Assembly: GCA_009908945.1 (NCBI GenBank) | Contig: JAAAOI010000075.1 | Coordinates: 1 to 39,582, forward strand | Direction: 5' to 3' | DNA from: Bacteroidota bacterium | GTDB taxonomy: Bacteria > Bacteroidota > Rhodothermia > Rhodothermales > Salinibacteraceae | Length of the DNA stretch: 39,582 nucleotides | Shown: positions 1-8,463 of the stretch, in pieces | Numbering within the stretch: the first letter of the stretch is position 1 | How the letters are laid out: each line of letters begins with the position of its first letter | Notes under the pieces: model-generated | Told to the model about the DNA's origin: nothing | What the model saw: the letters and a program-made list of their open reading frames with translations, nothing else | Database searches by the model: none | Made by a program: the position numbers and the translations under genes

Positions 1-28
1 TGTCGTCGAAGATCTGACGGAAATACAT
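1..28 (-). CDS. MBL-fold hydrolase / persulfide dioxygenase, N-terminus only (partial)
   Basis: Only the first nine codons lie in the window, reading MYFRQIFDD from an ATG at position 28 on the minus strand; the rest runs off the left edge. This opening is very like the start of MBL-fold metallo-hydrolases of the persulfide dioxygenase (ETHE1-like, often rhodanese-fused) group, which oxidise glutathione persulfide or related persulfides in the cytoplasm. It lies 88 bases downstream of two YeeE/YedE transporter halves on the same strand, the usual genetic company of such enzymes. No Shine-Dalgarno is visible in front. The identification rests on nine residues plus context, so it is tentative. 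Confidence 0.5.
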
Positions 29-116
29 GGTCGTAGGAGGTTAGTGTGGAATGCTGATGAAGGTGTTGCCCGTTGCCACCGGTGCGGTTGGCCCGCGCAA
101 GCATGGGGGCTGCGGC

Positions 117-599
117 TTAGTAGTGCGGCAGTTTAGGGCGTAGGTAGGCATAGGCCCAGGTGCCAGCCAGTGCCGAGAGTAAGGCCACGAGGATGACGGT
201 GACGCCCGCACCAAACAGGGCGAATATGGGACCCGGACAGGCGCCCAGCAGCGCCCAGCCAAGGCCAAAGAGAATACCGCCCAGCCAGTAGCGCGTGCCG
301 AGGCCTTCCCACTTCTTCGGCGGGATGACAATGGGCTGCCCGTCGCGGTCGGTTAGGTTAAAACGCTTGATCGCCTGCACGGACGCGGCCGCTACCACAA
401 TGGCGCTTCCGATGATGCCGTACATGTGGAAGGCTTGAAAGCGAAACATCTCCTGAATTCTAAACCAGGAAACGACCTCGCTTTTAATCAGGATGATACC
501 AAAAAATACACCGACAAGCATATACAGCAGGAGGGCGCCCAGGCGTTGGTCGGTGCGGGTGGCCGGCGCGGAGGAAGTAGATTGCGTGGACTGTGCCAT
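117..599 (-). CDS. YeeE/YedE family membrane protein (DUF6691-type half transporter)
   Basis: A 160-residue integral membrane protein. After a Ser/Thr-rich start there are about four hydrophobic segments (roughly 22-40, 57-76, 104-122 and 128-152). The segment LGACPGP at 118-124 carries the conserved Cys of YeeE/YedE (TsuA-like) thiosulfate or sulfur-compound channels. Full TsuA proteins are about twice as long; here the fold is split over this gene and the one at 653-1216, which precedes it by 53 bases on the same strand. The ATG at 599 was chosen because the reading frame further upstream overlaps the neighbouring gene and has no membrane-protein character. Function as sulfur-compound uptake is inferred from family and neighbours. 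Confidence 0.85.
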   Translation of the reverse strand: MAQSTQSTSSAPATRTDQRLGALLLYMLVGVFFGIILIKSEVVSWFRIQEMFRFQAFHMYGIIGSAIVVAAASVQAIKRFNLTDRDGQPIVIPPKKWEGLGTRYWLGGILFGLGWALLGACPGPIFALFGAGVTVILVALLSALAGTWAYAYLRPKLPHY

Positions 600-652
600 G
601 GAATGGATCGATCGAGAAGGTAGAACAAACGAAGCTGCGGTGTGGCCGCGGG

Positions 653-1216
653 CTACAGCAAGAGGGGCAGAATGAGGTAGGTTGCCGTCAACCCACCGAT
701 GAAGAAGCCGATCACCGCGACGAGGGACGGCACCTGCAGGTCGGCAAGCCCGGAGATGGCGTGGCCCGAGGTGCAGCCGCCCGCATACCGCGAGCCAAAC
801 CCTACCAAAAACCCGCCGAGGATGATCATGACCATGCCAGGCATACTGAGCAAGCCTTCCCAGGAAAACACCTGAGCCGGCACCAGCCCCTCGAAGGTAG
901 TAACGCCGAGCGCCTCCAGGTCCGCACGCGTAGATGCGGCGATGTCCACGAACGGGTCGGGGTTGGCAAACACTGTGGATGCAATCACAGCGCCAAGAAT
1001 AATTCCTCCAGAGAAGACCAGATTCCACAGGCCGCTCCGCTTCCAGTCATACTTAAAGAATTCGACCTGACCGGGGAGGGTGGCGGCACACGCGTGGCGG
1101 AGGTTGGCCGAGATCCCAAACTGCTTACCGCCAAGCAGCAACAGCAGTGGCACGATAAGCCCAATAAGAGGACCAGCAACATACCAGGGCCAAGGCTGGG
1201 AGATAAATTCAATCAT
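653..1216 (-). CDS. YeeE/YedE thiosulfate-transporter family protein, N-terminal half
   Basis: A 187-residue membrane protein with about five hydrophobic stretches (10-30, 62-84, 124-140, 163-175, 177-187). The diagnostic YeeE/YedE segment [16 protein letters not shown] is at 139-154, with the transport Cys at 148; another Cys lies at 43. In the TsuA family such cysteines bind and relay thiosulfate. It is the first gene of a minus-strand unit that continues with the second half transporter and the start of a probable persulfide dioxygenase. A divergent ArsR-type gene begins 273 bases away, which suggests local control. The exact substrate (thiosulfate, sulfide or polysulfide) cannot be read from sequence. 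Confidence 0.87.
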   Translation of the reverse strand: MIEFISQPWPWYVAGPLIGLIVPLLLLLGGKQFGISANLRHACAATLPGQVEFFKYDWKRSGLWNLVFSGGIILGAVIASTVFANPDPFVDIAASTRADLEALGVTTFEGLVPAQVFSWEGLLSMPGMVMIILGGFLVGFGSRYAGGCTSGHAISGLADLQVPSLVAVIGFFIGGLTATYLILPLLL

Positions 1217-1489
1217 AGCGTTGTAAGAGCGCGTTCTGTGACGACGATTCTGATTGTTGTCATCTGTAGTAACAAGTCAATCTGCTCCGTTATATAAAGC
1301 ATGGGTTGTACGGTTCCGGCCTCGGAAGACAAAGGAACCATGAAGATAGCACCAGCATCACGCCTTTTCTGTGCCATGAGCATACAAGAACGTGCACGCG
1401 GGGTGGGCTGGTGAATGGCTGGGACGTTGCATCTATTCAACCCGTTGCACATATACAGTAGGTCCTGTTCCGTCAAACAAGCTGTTACT

Positions 1490-1807
1490 ATGACCAATCA
1501 GCTCATTCCGCCGCCCCTTCTCAAACAAGTGTCCCGGCGCTTCCATTTGCTCAGCGAACCCGTCCGTCTTCAGCTGCTCAACCAGCTGCACGTCGGTGGC
1601 GAGATGAATGTTCAACAGCTCTCGGAGGCCACGGGCCAACACCAGGCGAACGTCAGCAAGCACCTGAAACGATTGGCCGAGCACAATCTCGTCCGTCGCC
1701 GCAAGGAAGGGCTCTACGCCTTCTACTCCATCGCCGACCCCATCTTGTCGGCGCTCTGTGTGTTGGTCTGTAGCCAGCTCCAGATGGAACAGGCGGGGCA
1801 CGAGTAA
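1490..1807 (+). CDS. ArsR-family winged-helix transcriptional regulator
   Basis: A 105-residue protein built as a single ArsR-type winged helix. The segment FHLLSEPVRLQLLNQL (about 18-33) is the usual dimer/DNA-domain start, and EATGQHQANVSKHLKRL (about 46-62) is the helix-turn-helix with the recognition helix. It is read away from the sulfur-transport genes, the common layout for a repressor controlling its neighbours. Sulfide sensors of this family (BigR/SqrR) use two Cys, one near the start of the domain. Here the only cysteines are close together near the C-terminus in LCVLVC, so a BigR-type disulfide switch is not evident. The ATG at 1490 gives the family's usual length; an in-frame upstream ATG at 1415 would add 25 unconserved residues. 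Confidence 0.85.
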   Translation: MTNQLIPPPLLKQVSRRFHLLSEPVRLQLLNQLHVGGEMNVQQLSEATGQHQANVSKHLKRLAEHNLVRRRKEGLYAFYSIADPILSALCVLVCSQLQMEQAGHE

Positions 1808-2005
1808 CGGTCGATCCGGCATGCAATCGCATGTAATACTGGGTGCGCGTAGCGCGTAAGCGTAACATTATTGCAAACGAGCACTGCATGAACATCGAAA
1901 AAGGCATCATGAGGCGTCGATACTCGTGATTGCTGTAGGTAATTTTGCATAGAGGTGCACGCAGCAACAAACGCATATTGTAAATCCGGTGTCTGACAGC
2001 TACCT

Positions 2006-2036
2006 TTGGACACTCTCACCCGACGTATTGCATAAT
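2006..2036 (+). promoter_or_regulatory. possible promoter of the FAS1 lipoprotein gene
   Basis: TTGGAC at 2006-2011 and CATAAT at 2031-2036 form a sigma-70-like pair with a 19-base spacer, slightly longer than ideal. They lie just before an AGGAGG ribosome-binding site (about 2046-2051) and the ATG at 2057. The rest of the 1808-2056 gap is comparatively AT-rich, as expected for a regulatory region. This is a pattern call only. Confidence 0.3.
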
Positions 2037-2056
2037 CGATCCACAGGAGGAAACTT

Positions 2057-2638
2057 ATGACTTTTGATCGCAACACATCGTGGCAGCGCTGGCTTGGCCG
2101 CGCCACCAGCATCATGGCCGTCGTGGCCCTACTGTTTACCATCACCGCGTGCGAGGCCCCGGAGGATATGCCGGACGCTGACGAGGCGGAGGAGGAGACC
2201 ATGACGGAGGACGAGCCGACGCAAACGATTGTGGACATCGCTGCTGGCGATGAGCGGTTTGAGACGCTCGTGACGGCCTTGGGCGCCACAGGGCTCGATG
2301 AGACGCTGGCGGGCCCGGGTCCCTTCACGGTCTTTGCTCCTACCAACGAAGCGTTCGACGCTCTCCCCGAGGGCACCCTCGATGATTTGCTTCAAGAGGA
2401 AAATCAGGACCAACTCGCTGACATCCTCTCCTACCACGTCGTGAGTGGTGAGGTTACCTCCGCAGATGTCGCTGACCTGGAATCGGCCGCGACCGTGCAA
2501 GGCGAAGACATTCAAATCAGTGTCGATGACGAAGGCAATGTCATGATCAATGATGCCAACGTGGTTGAAGTTGACCTGATGGGTGACAACGGCGTGATTC
2601 ATGTGATTGACGCTGTGCTGATGCCCCCGCAAGAGTAG
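2057..2638 (+). CDS. fasciclin (FAS1) domain lipoprotein
   Basis: A 193-residue secreted protein. A hydrophobic signal (about 15-31) ends in the lipobox ITAC with Cys32 as the predicted lipidation site, followed by an acidic linker rich in Asp/Glu (35-53). One FAS1 domain fills 56-193, with the family motif FTVFAPTNEAF near 96-106, YHVV near 135 and a closing VIHVIDAVLMP. FAS1 domains are cell-surface adhesion modules. A strong AGGAGG lies a few bases before the start and a hairpin terminator follows, so the gene is probably monocistronic. The acidic surface fits a salt-loving host. The binding partner is unknown. Confidence 0.9.
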   Translation: MTFDRNTSWQRWLGRATSIMAVVALLFTITACEAPEDMPDADEAEEETMTEDEPTQTIVDIAAGDERFETLVTALGATGLDETLAGPGPFTVFAPTNEAFDALPEGTLDDLLQEENQDQLADILSYHVVSGEVTSADVADLESAATVQGEDIQISVDDEGNVMINDANVVEVDLMGDNGVIHVIDAVLMPPQE

Positions 2639-2695
2639 CCCCTACCAAGGGAGACCCTACCTTGCCCGGCCATAGTGCCAGACAATGCAACAGTG

Positions 2696-2729
2696 TGCCG
2701 AGGGCGCGTCAGCGCTCTCGGCATTTTCT
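2696..2729 (+). terminator. intrinsic terminator after the FAS1 gene
   Basis: A 12-bp stem (TGCCGAGGGCGC pairing with GCGCTCTCGGCA, one G-U pair) closes a GTCA tetraloop and is followed by TTTTCT. It sits 57 bases after the stop codon of the FAS1 lipoprotein gene. The rest of the gap to 2928 shows nothing recognisable. Confidence 0.85.
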
Positions 2730-2928
2730 ATGCCGTGGATTATTTTTGTGCTGCGGATGATGTGCCTGGAAGATCCATGCCGTGAGGGCTGCAGGCCGGG
2801 GTAACAATCTGAATATATGCGCCTGCTGCTGGATCCCCGGCAGAGGGCTTCCGTGCCACCGGCACACGACACAAGGCACATCCCTGTAGCCCCCGTTACT
2901 CAAGCATCACCACCGAACACACAATTTT

Positions 2929-3672
2929 ATGCCAGAAACTGACACCCCTGTTTATATCATCATCGGCGCGACTGGCGGCATTGGGTCCCACGTCACCCGG
3001 CTCCTGGCGGCAGACGGCGCCAAGCTCATCCTCGGCGCCCGTACGGAAGCGGACGTAAATGACCTGGCTGAGGAAGTGAATGGGGATGCCTTCCCGCTTG
3101 ATGCCACCAACTACGACGACGTGCAACGCATCGTCGACCACGCAACAGATACTTACGGCCGGCTCGATGGCGTGGGCAACTTCGTCGGATCCATCCTCCT
3201 GAAGCCGGCCCATCTGACCTCCGTTGACGAATACCGGACAACCCTCGCCAAGAATCTTGATACCAGCTTCTTTACCGTGAAAGCCGCTGCACGCGCCATG
3301 ATGAGGAGCGGCGGCTCGATTGTACTGAGCGCCTCAGCTGTGGCGCGAACCGGGCTGAAGAACCACGAAGCCATTGCTGCGGCAAAGGCCGGCATTATTG
3401 GCCTCACACAGTCGGCGGCGGCCACATACGCCCGGCGGGACGTCCGCGTAAACGCCCTCGCACCGGGACTCGTCGATACGCCTATGTCACAGCACATCCT
3501 GAGCAGCGATGCCGGCCGCAAGCAGTCGGAGCAGATGCACGCACTCGGCCGCGTGGGCACGCCTGAAGACGTGGCACCGGCCGCGCACTGGCTCCTCACC
3601 GAGCGCAGCAGCTGGGTTACGGGGCAGGTCATCGGCGTGGATGGCGGACTCGGCACCGTACGGGGGCAGTGA
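2929..3672 (+). CDS. short-chain dehydrogenase/reductase-fold protein lacking the catalytic Tyr
   Basis: A 247-residue classical SDR fold. The dinucleotide motif GATGGIG is at 13-19, GNFVGS stands where NNAG usually is (83-88), a Ser-rich strand LSASAV holds the usual Ser at 134-136, and PG at 179-180 and DGG at 238-240 are normal. The catalytic YxxxK reads IAAAK, with Ile149 in the Tyr position and Lys153 kept. It may be a non-catalytic or altered SDR. Its stop codon overlaps the start of the next gene (TGATG), so translation is probably coupled to the (6-4) photolyase. It is the first gene of the photolyase run. The start gives the standard SDR length. Confidence 0.85.
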   Translation: MPETDTPVYIIIGATGGIGSHVTRLLAADGAKLILGARTEADVNDLAEEVNGDAFPLDATNYDDVQRIVDHATDTYGRLDGVGNFVGSILLKPAHLTSVDEYRTTLAKNLDTSFFTVKAAARAMMRSGGSIVLSASAVARTGLKNHEAIAAAKAGIIGLTQSAAATYARRDVRVNALAPGLVDTPMSQHILSSDAGRKQSEQMHALGRVGTPEDVAPAAHWLLTERSSWVTGQVIGVDGGLGTVRGQ

Positions 3673-5219
3673 TGGCAACCCGACTTCTGCTCGTTCTTGC
3701 AGACCACCTGGACCGCGAGAGCACGCTCCTTGCCGACGCCGATCCGGATACGGATATCGTGCTCATGGCGGAGCTGCCTGATGCGTTTCGTGCGCAGCCT
3801 TTCCACAAGATCCGCCTGGCGCTCATCCTGTCGGCCATGCGGCACTTTCGGGAAGACATGGAGGCCCGCGGCCTTCCCATCGATTATCAGCCCCTGACCG
3901 CTACCGACGCGCCCACCGCGCTCGGCCCCTGGCTCCGGGCGAAGATTGAGGCGTATGCCGCCGATGAGGTGCAGGTGGTGCTACCCGGCAGCCTCCAGCA
4001 GCTACATACGATAGAGGCGACGTGTGAAGAAGCGGAGGTCCCGCTGACGGTGCACGACGACGCGCACTTCCTGGCGACCCCGGCATATTTTGATGCCTGG
4101 GCCGACGGGCGGAAACGGCTGACCCTGGAGTACTTCTACCGGGAGATGCGGCGCGACCACGACGTGCTCATCGAAGGGGAACGCGACCCGGTCGGCGGCG
4201 ACTGGAATTTTGATGACGACAACCGGGAGTCGTTCGCTTCGGATGGCCCGGGGCTGCTGCCCGAACCGCCGACGTTTGCCTCGGATGCGATCACGGATGA
4301 GGTCTGTGCTCTGGTGGACGAGGCCTTCCCCGACCATCCCGGCACCCTCGACGGGTTCAACCTGCCCGTCACGCCGGCCCAGGCGGAAGATGCGCTGGCC
4401 GACTTCATCACGAACCGCCTTCCTACGTTCGGCACCTACCAAGATGCGATGTGGACGAACGAGCCGTTTCTTTACCACTCGCGGCTCTCCACCGCCCTGA
4501 ACCTGCGCCTGCTCCATCCCCGGCAGGCCCTTGACGCCGCAGAGGCGGCGTACCATGCGGGCGATGCCCCGATCAACGCCGTGGAGGGGTTCATCCGACA
4601 GATCCTGGGCTGGCGCGAATTCATTCGTGGCGTCTACTATCACGCCGGCGAGGGGTACGACGAGCGCAACGCCCTGAAGGCCACCGAACCTCTCCCCGAC
4701 TTCTACTGGTCGGGCGAGACGCACATGACGTGCGTACAGCAAACAGTCGACCAGTTGCAGGCGACCGCCTATGCGCATCACATCCAGCGCCTCATGGTGA
4801 CCGGCCTCTTCAGCCTGCTCTACGGCGCCGATCCTCAGGAATTTGACGCCTGGCATCTCAGCATGTATGCCGACGCCTGGCCGTGGGTCTCTACCCCCAA
4901 TACCATCGGCATGAGCCAGTACGCCGACGGCGGCTTGGTCGCGACAAAGCCCTACACCGCATCCGGCAAGTACATCAACCGGATGAGCAACTACTGCAGC
5001 CACTGCCGCTACGATCCGGACGCTGCCACAGGCGAGGACGCCTGCCCGTTCACTACGCTGTACTGGGACTTCCTGCAGCGCCACGAAGACACCCTCAGCG
5101 GCAACCGTCGCATGAACTTTCAACTGGCCAACGTGCGGCGGAAGTCGGACGATCAGCTGCAGGCCATCCGGGAGCGTGCCGCAGCCGTGCGGACGAAAGC
5201 GGAAGCCGGCTCTCTGTAA
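3672..5219 (+). CDS. phrB: prokaryotic (6-4) photolyase, FeS-BCP family cryptochrome/photolyase
   Basis: A 515-residue flavoprotein of the FeS bacterial cryptochrome/photolyase family, which repairs UV (6-4) photoproducts using FAD, a lumazine antenna and a [4Fe-4S] cluster. The four cluster cysteines are visible at 354, 442, 445 and 458 (YCSHC then ACPF), each shifted by four from those of Agrobacterium PhrB. The paired His of the repair site are in AYAHHIQRLMV (369-370). The antenna-binding alpha/beta domain is about residues 1-130 and the helical FAD domain about 230-510. The ATG overlapping the SDR stop was chosen; a GTG one codon earlier is also possible. It is followed 29 bases later by a CPD photolyase, so both UV lesions are covered by one transcript. 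Confidence 0.93.
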   Translation: MATRLLLVLADHLDRESTLLADADPDTDIVLMAELPDAFRAQPFHKIRLALILSAMRHFREDMEARGLPIDYQPLTATDAPTALGPWLRAKIEAYAADEVQVVLPGSLQQLHTIEATCEEAEVPLTVHDDAHFLATPAYFDAWADGRKRLTLEYFYREMRRDHDVLIEGERDPVGGDWNFDDDNRESFASDGPGLLPEPPTFASDAITDEVCALVDEAFPDHPGTLDGFNLPVTPAQAEDALADFITNRLPTFGTYQDAMWTNEPFLYHSRLSTALNLRLLHPRQALDAAEAAYHAGDAPINAVEGFIRQILGWREFIRGVYYHAGEGYDERNALKATEPLPDFYWSGETHMTCVQQTVDQLQATAYAHHIQRLMVTGLFSLLYGADPQEFDAWHLSMYADAWPWVSTPNTIGMSQYADGGLVATKPYTASGKYINRMSNYCSHCRYDPDAATGEDACPFTTLYWDFLQRHEDTLSGNRRMNFQLANVRRKSDDQLQAIRERAAAVRTKAEAGSL

Positions 5220-5248
5220 CAAGCGATCTGTATTACCTATACCACCCT

Positions 5249-6700
5249 ATGTCTACCCTTCTCGTGTGGCTCCGCAACGACCTGCGCCTCAGCGACAACC
5301 CCGCCCTTGCGCATGCGGTGGAGGATGCTGATACCATCATCCCGCTGTTTCTCTGGGCGCCCGATGAAGAAGGCGCCTGGGCCCCCGGCGGAGCGCATCG
5401 CTGGTGGCTGCATCATTCGCTGACCCGGCTGCACGAGCGGCTTGCCGACGAAGGATCGCGGCTTGTCCTCCGCGCCGGGGCCAGCGCTGACGTGTTGGAC
5501 TCTCTTGTCGAAGAAACGGGCGCCGACGGCATCTACTGGAACCAGCGCCACGTGCCGGCGCTCGATACCCGGGACGCCGCCCTCATTTCACGCTTCAGGG
5601 ACAAGGGGGTTGATGTAGCTCGCTTTCCCGGGCGCCTCCTGCACGATCCAGACGCCATCGAAACGACCACGGGCGGCCCCTATCACGTGTATACCCCGTT
5701 CTGGCGGAAATTCAACAAACTCCTGGATCAGACGCGCGCCGCCACCCCGCCCCTGCCTGCACCCGCACTCAAGGGCACAGCGCCGGCCACCTGGCCAGCC
5801 TCCGATGAGGTGTCGGCCTTTCAGTTGCTGCCGGACGCCCAAGACGACGTCGACTGGGCCGACGGCTTGCGCACAGCCTGGACGCCGGGCGAGGCCGCAG
5901 CCCACCAGCGGCTTGAGACCTTTCTGTCGGAGAAGATTCAGGCCTATGACACCGCCCGCGACCGCCCCGATCAGGAGGGCACCTCTCGCCTCTCCCCCTA
6001 CCTCCACCACGGCGAGCTGTCGCCCCGCCAAGTATGGCATGCCACCCACGAAGCGCTGGACGGCGCTATCCACGAGGATGCCGAGACGTTTCTGAAGGAG
6101 ATCGTCTGGCGGGAATTCTCCTACCACCTGCTGCATCATTACCCAGAGACCGACACGCAGCCCCTGAAGGACAAGTTTGCCGACTTCCCGTGGACGGAGG
6201 ACGCGGCGGCACTGGAGCGCTGGCAGCGCGGGCAAACGGGCTACCCTATCGTGGATGCCGGCATGCGCCAGCTCTACGAAACGGGCTGGATGCACAACCG
6301 CGTGCGCATGATCGTCGGGTCCTTCTTGACGAAAGACCTGCGGATCCACTGGCTGGAGGGCGCGCGCTGGTTCTGGGACACCCTGGTGGACGGCGACCTC
6401 GCCAGCAATACCATGGGCTGGCAATGGGCCGCCGGCAGCGGTGCCGACGCGCAGCCCTTCTTTCGCATCTTCAACCCCGTCTCCCAAAGCGAGCGCCACG
6501 ACCCCAAGGGCGACTATATCCGCCGCTTTGTGCCCGAATTAGCCGCGCTGCCAACGAAGTATCTGCATGCGCCGTGGGATGCCCCAAGTGGCGCACTAAA
6601 AGCCGCCGGCATTACCCTCGGCGAAACGTACCCCGAGCCGATGGTAGACCATAGCGACGCCCGTGCGCAGGCCCTCGACGCCTACGAAATGATCAAATAA
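5249..6700 (+). CDS. phrA: deoxyribodipyrimidine photolyase, class I (CPD photolyase)
   Basis: A 483-residue enzyme that splits cyclobutane pyrimidine dimers with blue light and FADH-. The N-terminal antenna domain opens with LLVWLRNDLRLSDNPAL. The FAD-binding domain shows GTSRLSPYLHHGELSPRQVW, WREFSYHLL, then WMHNRVRMIVGSFLTKDL from about residue 347 with the flavin Asn at 350, and ASNTMGWQWAAGSGADAQPFFRIFNP near 390-415 with its conserved Trp residues. The ATG at 5249 fits the family start; the frame stays open upstream, but only by overlapping the preceding photolyase. It sits between the (6-4) photolyase and the SRPBCC-epimerase gene, 7 bases before the latter. The antenna pigment cannot be told from sequence. 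Confidence 0.95.
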   Translation: MSTLLVWLRNDLRLSDNPALAHAVEDADTIIPLFLWAPDEEGAWAPGGAHRWWLHHSLTRLHERLADEGSRLVLRAGASADVLDSLVEETGADGIYWNQRHVPALDTRDAALISRFRDKGVDVARFPGRLLHDPDAIETTTGGPYHVYTPFWRKFNKLLDQTRAATPPLPAPALKGTAPATWPASDEVSAFQLLPDAQDDVDWADGLRTAWTPGEAAAHQRLETFLSEKIQAYDTARDRPDQEGTSRLSPYLHHGELSPRQVWHATHEALDGAIHEDAETFLKEIVWREFSYHLLHHYPETDTQPLKDKFADFPWTEDAAALERWQRGQTGYPIVDAGMRQLYETGWMHNRVRMIVGSFLTKDLRIHWLEGARWFWDTLVDGDLASNTMGWQWAAGSGADAQPFFRIFNPVSQSERHDPKGDYIRRFVPELAALPTKYLHAPWDAPSGALKAAGITLGETYPEPMVDHSDARAQALDAYEMIK

Positions 6701-6707
6701 AGCGCTC

Positions 6708-8153
6708 ATGGCCGAACGCACCTACGCCTCTACCCTCAACGCCTCACCCGACGAGGTTTTCAACTGGCACGCCCGGCCGGGAGCCTTCCAGCGGCTGACC
6801 CCGCCGTGGGCCCCGGTACGGCTGGAGTCGTTTGAAGGCATTGGGGCCGGCGACCGAGCCGTGATCCGGCTCGGGCCCGGGCCTCTGTCGGTGCGCTGGG
6901 TGGCCGAGCACCACAGCGTGGAGCCGGGCCGCCAGTTCGCCGACCGGCAGGTGCAGGGGCCGTTTGCAGCCTGGAACCACGTACACCGGATGGATCCTGC
7001 TCCCGGCGGGGGCACGCGCCTCAGCGACCACCTGACCTACGAGCCACCACTCGGCCCGGTTGGCGAGTGGCTGAATACCATGGTGGGCGGGCCGGAGCTG
7101 GATCGGCAGTTTGCCTACCGCCACCGCATCACCGAGCAGGACCTTCAGCTCCATCAGCGCCACAACCCCGACGGCCGCCCGCTGCGGATCGTCATCAGTG
7201 GAGCCTCCGGCCTGATCGGCTCCGCCCTCGCGGCCTTTCTCTCCACGGGCGGGCATGCGGTGTACCGGCTGGTGCGGCGCCGGCCCACGGGCCCGCGCGA
7301 GATCTACTGGAGTCCCGCCGGTGGTGAGGTCGACACGGAAAAGCTGGAGGGCATGGATGCCGTCGTGCATCTGGCGGGTGAAAACGTGTTTGGGCTGTGG
7401 ACCCGACGCAAGCGGCACCGCATCTATGAGAGCCGTGCCACGGGCACGCGTCTGCTGGCCAATGCCTTGGCCGCCCTGGATGCGCCGCCCGACGCGTTTA
7501 TCTCCGCATCGGCTGTCGGCTATTACGGGCATCAGGGGGCGCGGCTGGTGCCGGAGGCCACGCCGTCACGCGGCGGGGGCTTCCTCGCCGCGGTCTGCCG
7601 CGCGTGGGAGGAGGCCACGGAGCCGGCCGCCGCTGCGGGCATCCGCACCGTGCATCCGCGCATCGGCATCGTGCTCACGCCCGCGGGTGGCGCACTCCAG
7701 CTGATGGCTCCTGTATTCTCGCTCGGCCTGGGCGGGCGCGTGGGGCCCGCAAACCAGTACTTTCCCTGGATCATGCTGGACGACGTGCTGGGCGCGCTGT
7801 ACCACCTTCTGCTCACGAAGGACGCCGTCGGCCCTTTCAACCTTACCGCACCGGCCCCCGCGCGCATGGATACGTTCACCCAGACGCTGGCCTCTGTGCT
7901 CCGCCGGCCGGCGCTGCTGCGGATGCCGGCCCCGGTCGTCCGGCGGCTCGCAGGGGAAATGGCCGACGACATGCTGCTCAAAAGCATTCGTGCCGTGCCC
8001 GATCGCCTGCAGACCTCTGGCTATTCCTTCCTTTACCCAGACCTGGGAGCCGGACTACGTCATCAACTGGGGCGCACGTTGGCTCCGCACGACGGACTGA
8101 TGCCTCAGCGTCCAGGCCACAAGAGGTCCGTACCAAGCCGCGAGGCAACCTGA
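6708..8153 (+). CDS. SRPBCC domain fused to TIGR01777-family NAD(P) epimerase
   Basis: A 481-residue two-domain protein. Residues 1-150 form a START/SRPBCC-like ligand-binding domain; residues 159-460 are an extended SDR of the TIGR01777 (YfcH/SDR39U1) family with GASGLIGS at 165-172, LAGENVF and SASAVGYYGHQG in the active-site region. Family members often carry this SRPBCC fusion; their substrate is unknown. It follows the CPD photolyase by only 7 bases, so it very likely shares its transcript. Similar epimerases recur beside photolyases in other bacteria, which hints at a role in a light-stress response, but this is context only. After it comes the largest gap of the island (8154-8463). Confidence 0.88.
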   Translation: MAERTYASTLNASPDEVFNWHARPGAFQRLTPPWAPVRLESFEGIGAGDRAVIRLGPGPLSVRWVAEHHSVEPGRQFADRQVQGPFAAWNHVHRMDPAPGGGTRLSDHLTYEPPLGPVGEWLNTMVGGPELDRQFAYRHRITEQDLQLHQRHNPDGRPLRIVISGASGLIGSALAAFLSTGGHAVYRLVRRRPTGPREIYWSPAGGEVDTEKLEGMDAVVHLAGENVFGLWTRRKRHRIYESRATGTRLLANALAALDAPPDAFISASAVGYYGHQGARLVPEATPSRGGGFLAAVCRAWEEATEPAAAAGIRTVHPRIGIVLTPAGGALQLMAPVFSLGLGGRVGPANQYFPWIMLDDVLGALYHLLLTKDAVGPFNLTAPAPARMDTFTQTLASVLRRPALLRMPAPVVRRLAGEMADDMLLKSIRAVPDRLQTSGYSFLYPDLGAGLRHQLGRTLAPHDGLMPQRPGHKRSVPSREAT

Positions 8154-8463
8154 TGGGCAGGTCAGATGAGCACCCAGCCCCCGACGCCGAGCAGGAGGCC
8201 GCCTGGGCATCCGTGCAAGCCAATCGCTGACCAGGCCAGGGGCAAGGCTGCACCACGGGTCCAGAAACGTAACGTAATGGGCGTAAGGTATCGGACATAA
8301 GTTAAGTGGCGCCGTGCTGGAGCCACGGACGGCCCCACGTTCCATCCCACGTTCCATCACATTTACATCTTATAACTGCACTTTCCGGGATACTGCCCGT
8401 AAACTTGAGCAGAAATGTTGCACGGCATAAACCTAAGTTCTTCATCCACCACCCTGTTGCTGT
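8154..8463. other. 310-base gap, with a 12-bp tandem repeat
   Basis: No convincing gene is seen here. The unit CCCACGTTCCAT occurs twice head to tail at 8334-8357. Nearby, the motif GTAA recurs (ACGTAACGTAATGGGCGTAA around 8267-8286), and an AT-rich stretch with TTATAACT follows around 8370. These could be regulator-binding or promoter elements for the FAD oxidoreductase gene at 8464. No hairpin with a T-run is present, so no terminator of the upstream photolyase unit was identified. Confidence 0.45.

Noticed and set aside
593-1297. 234-codon plus-strand open frame opposite the YeeE gene
   Set aside because: Antisense of a membrane protein with the diagnostic YeeE motif.
1217-1489. ArsR operator between the sulfur genes and the regulator
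   Set aside because: TTGCA occurs twice near 1425-1450 but no convincing long dyad is present, so no operator was annotated.
4002-5222. 406-codon minus-strand open frame opposite the (6-4) photolyase
   Set aside because: It is the mirror of a well-supported gene in GC-rich DNA and its translation has no recognisable domain.
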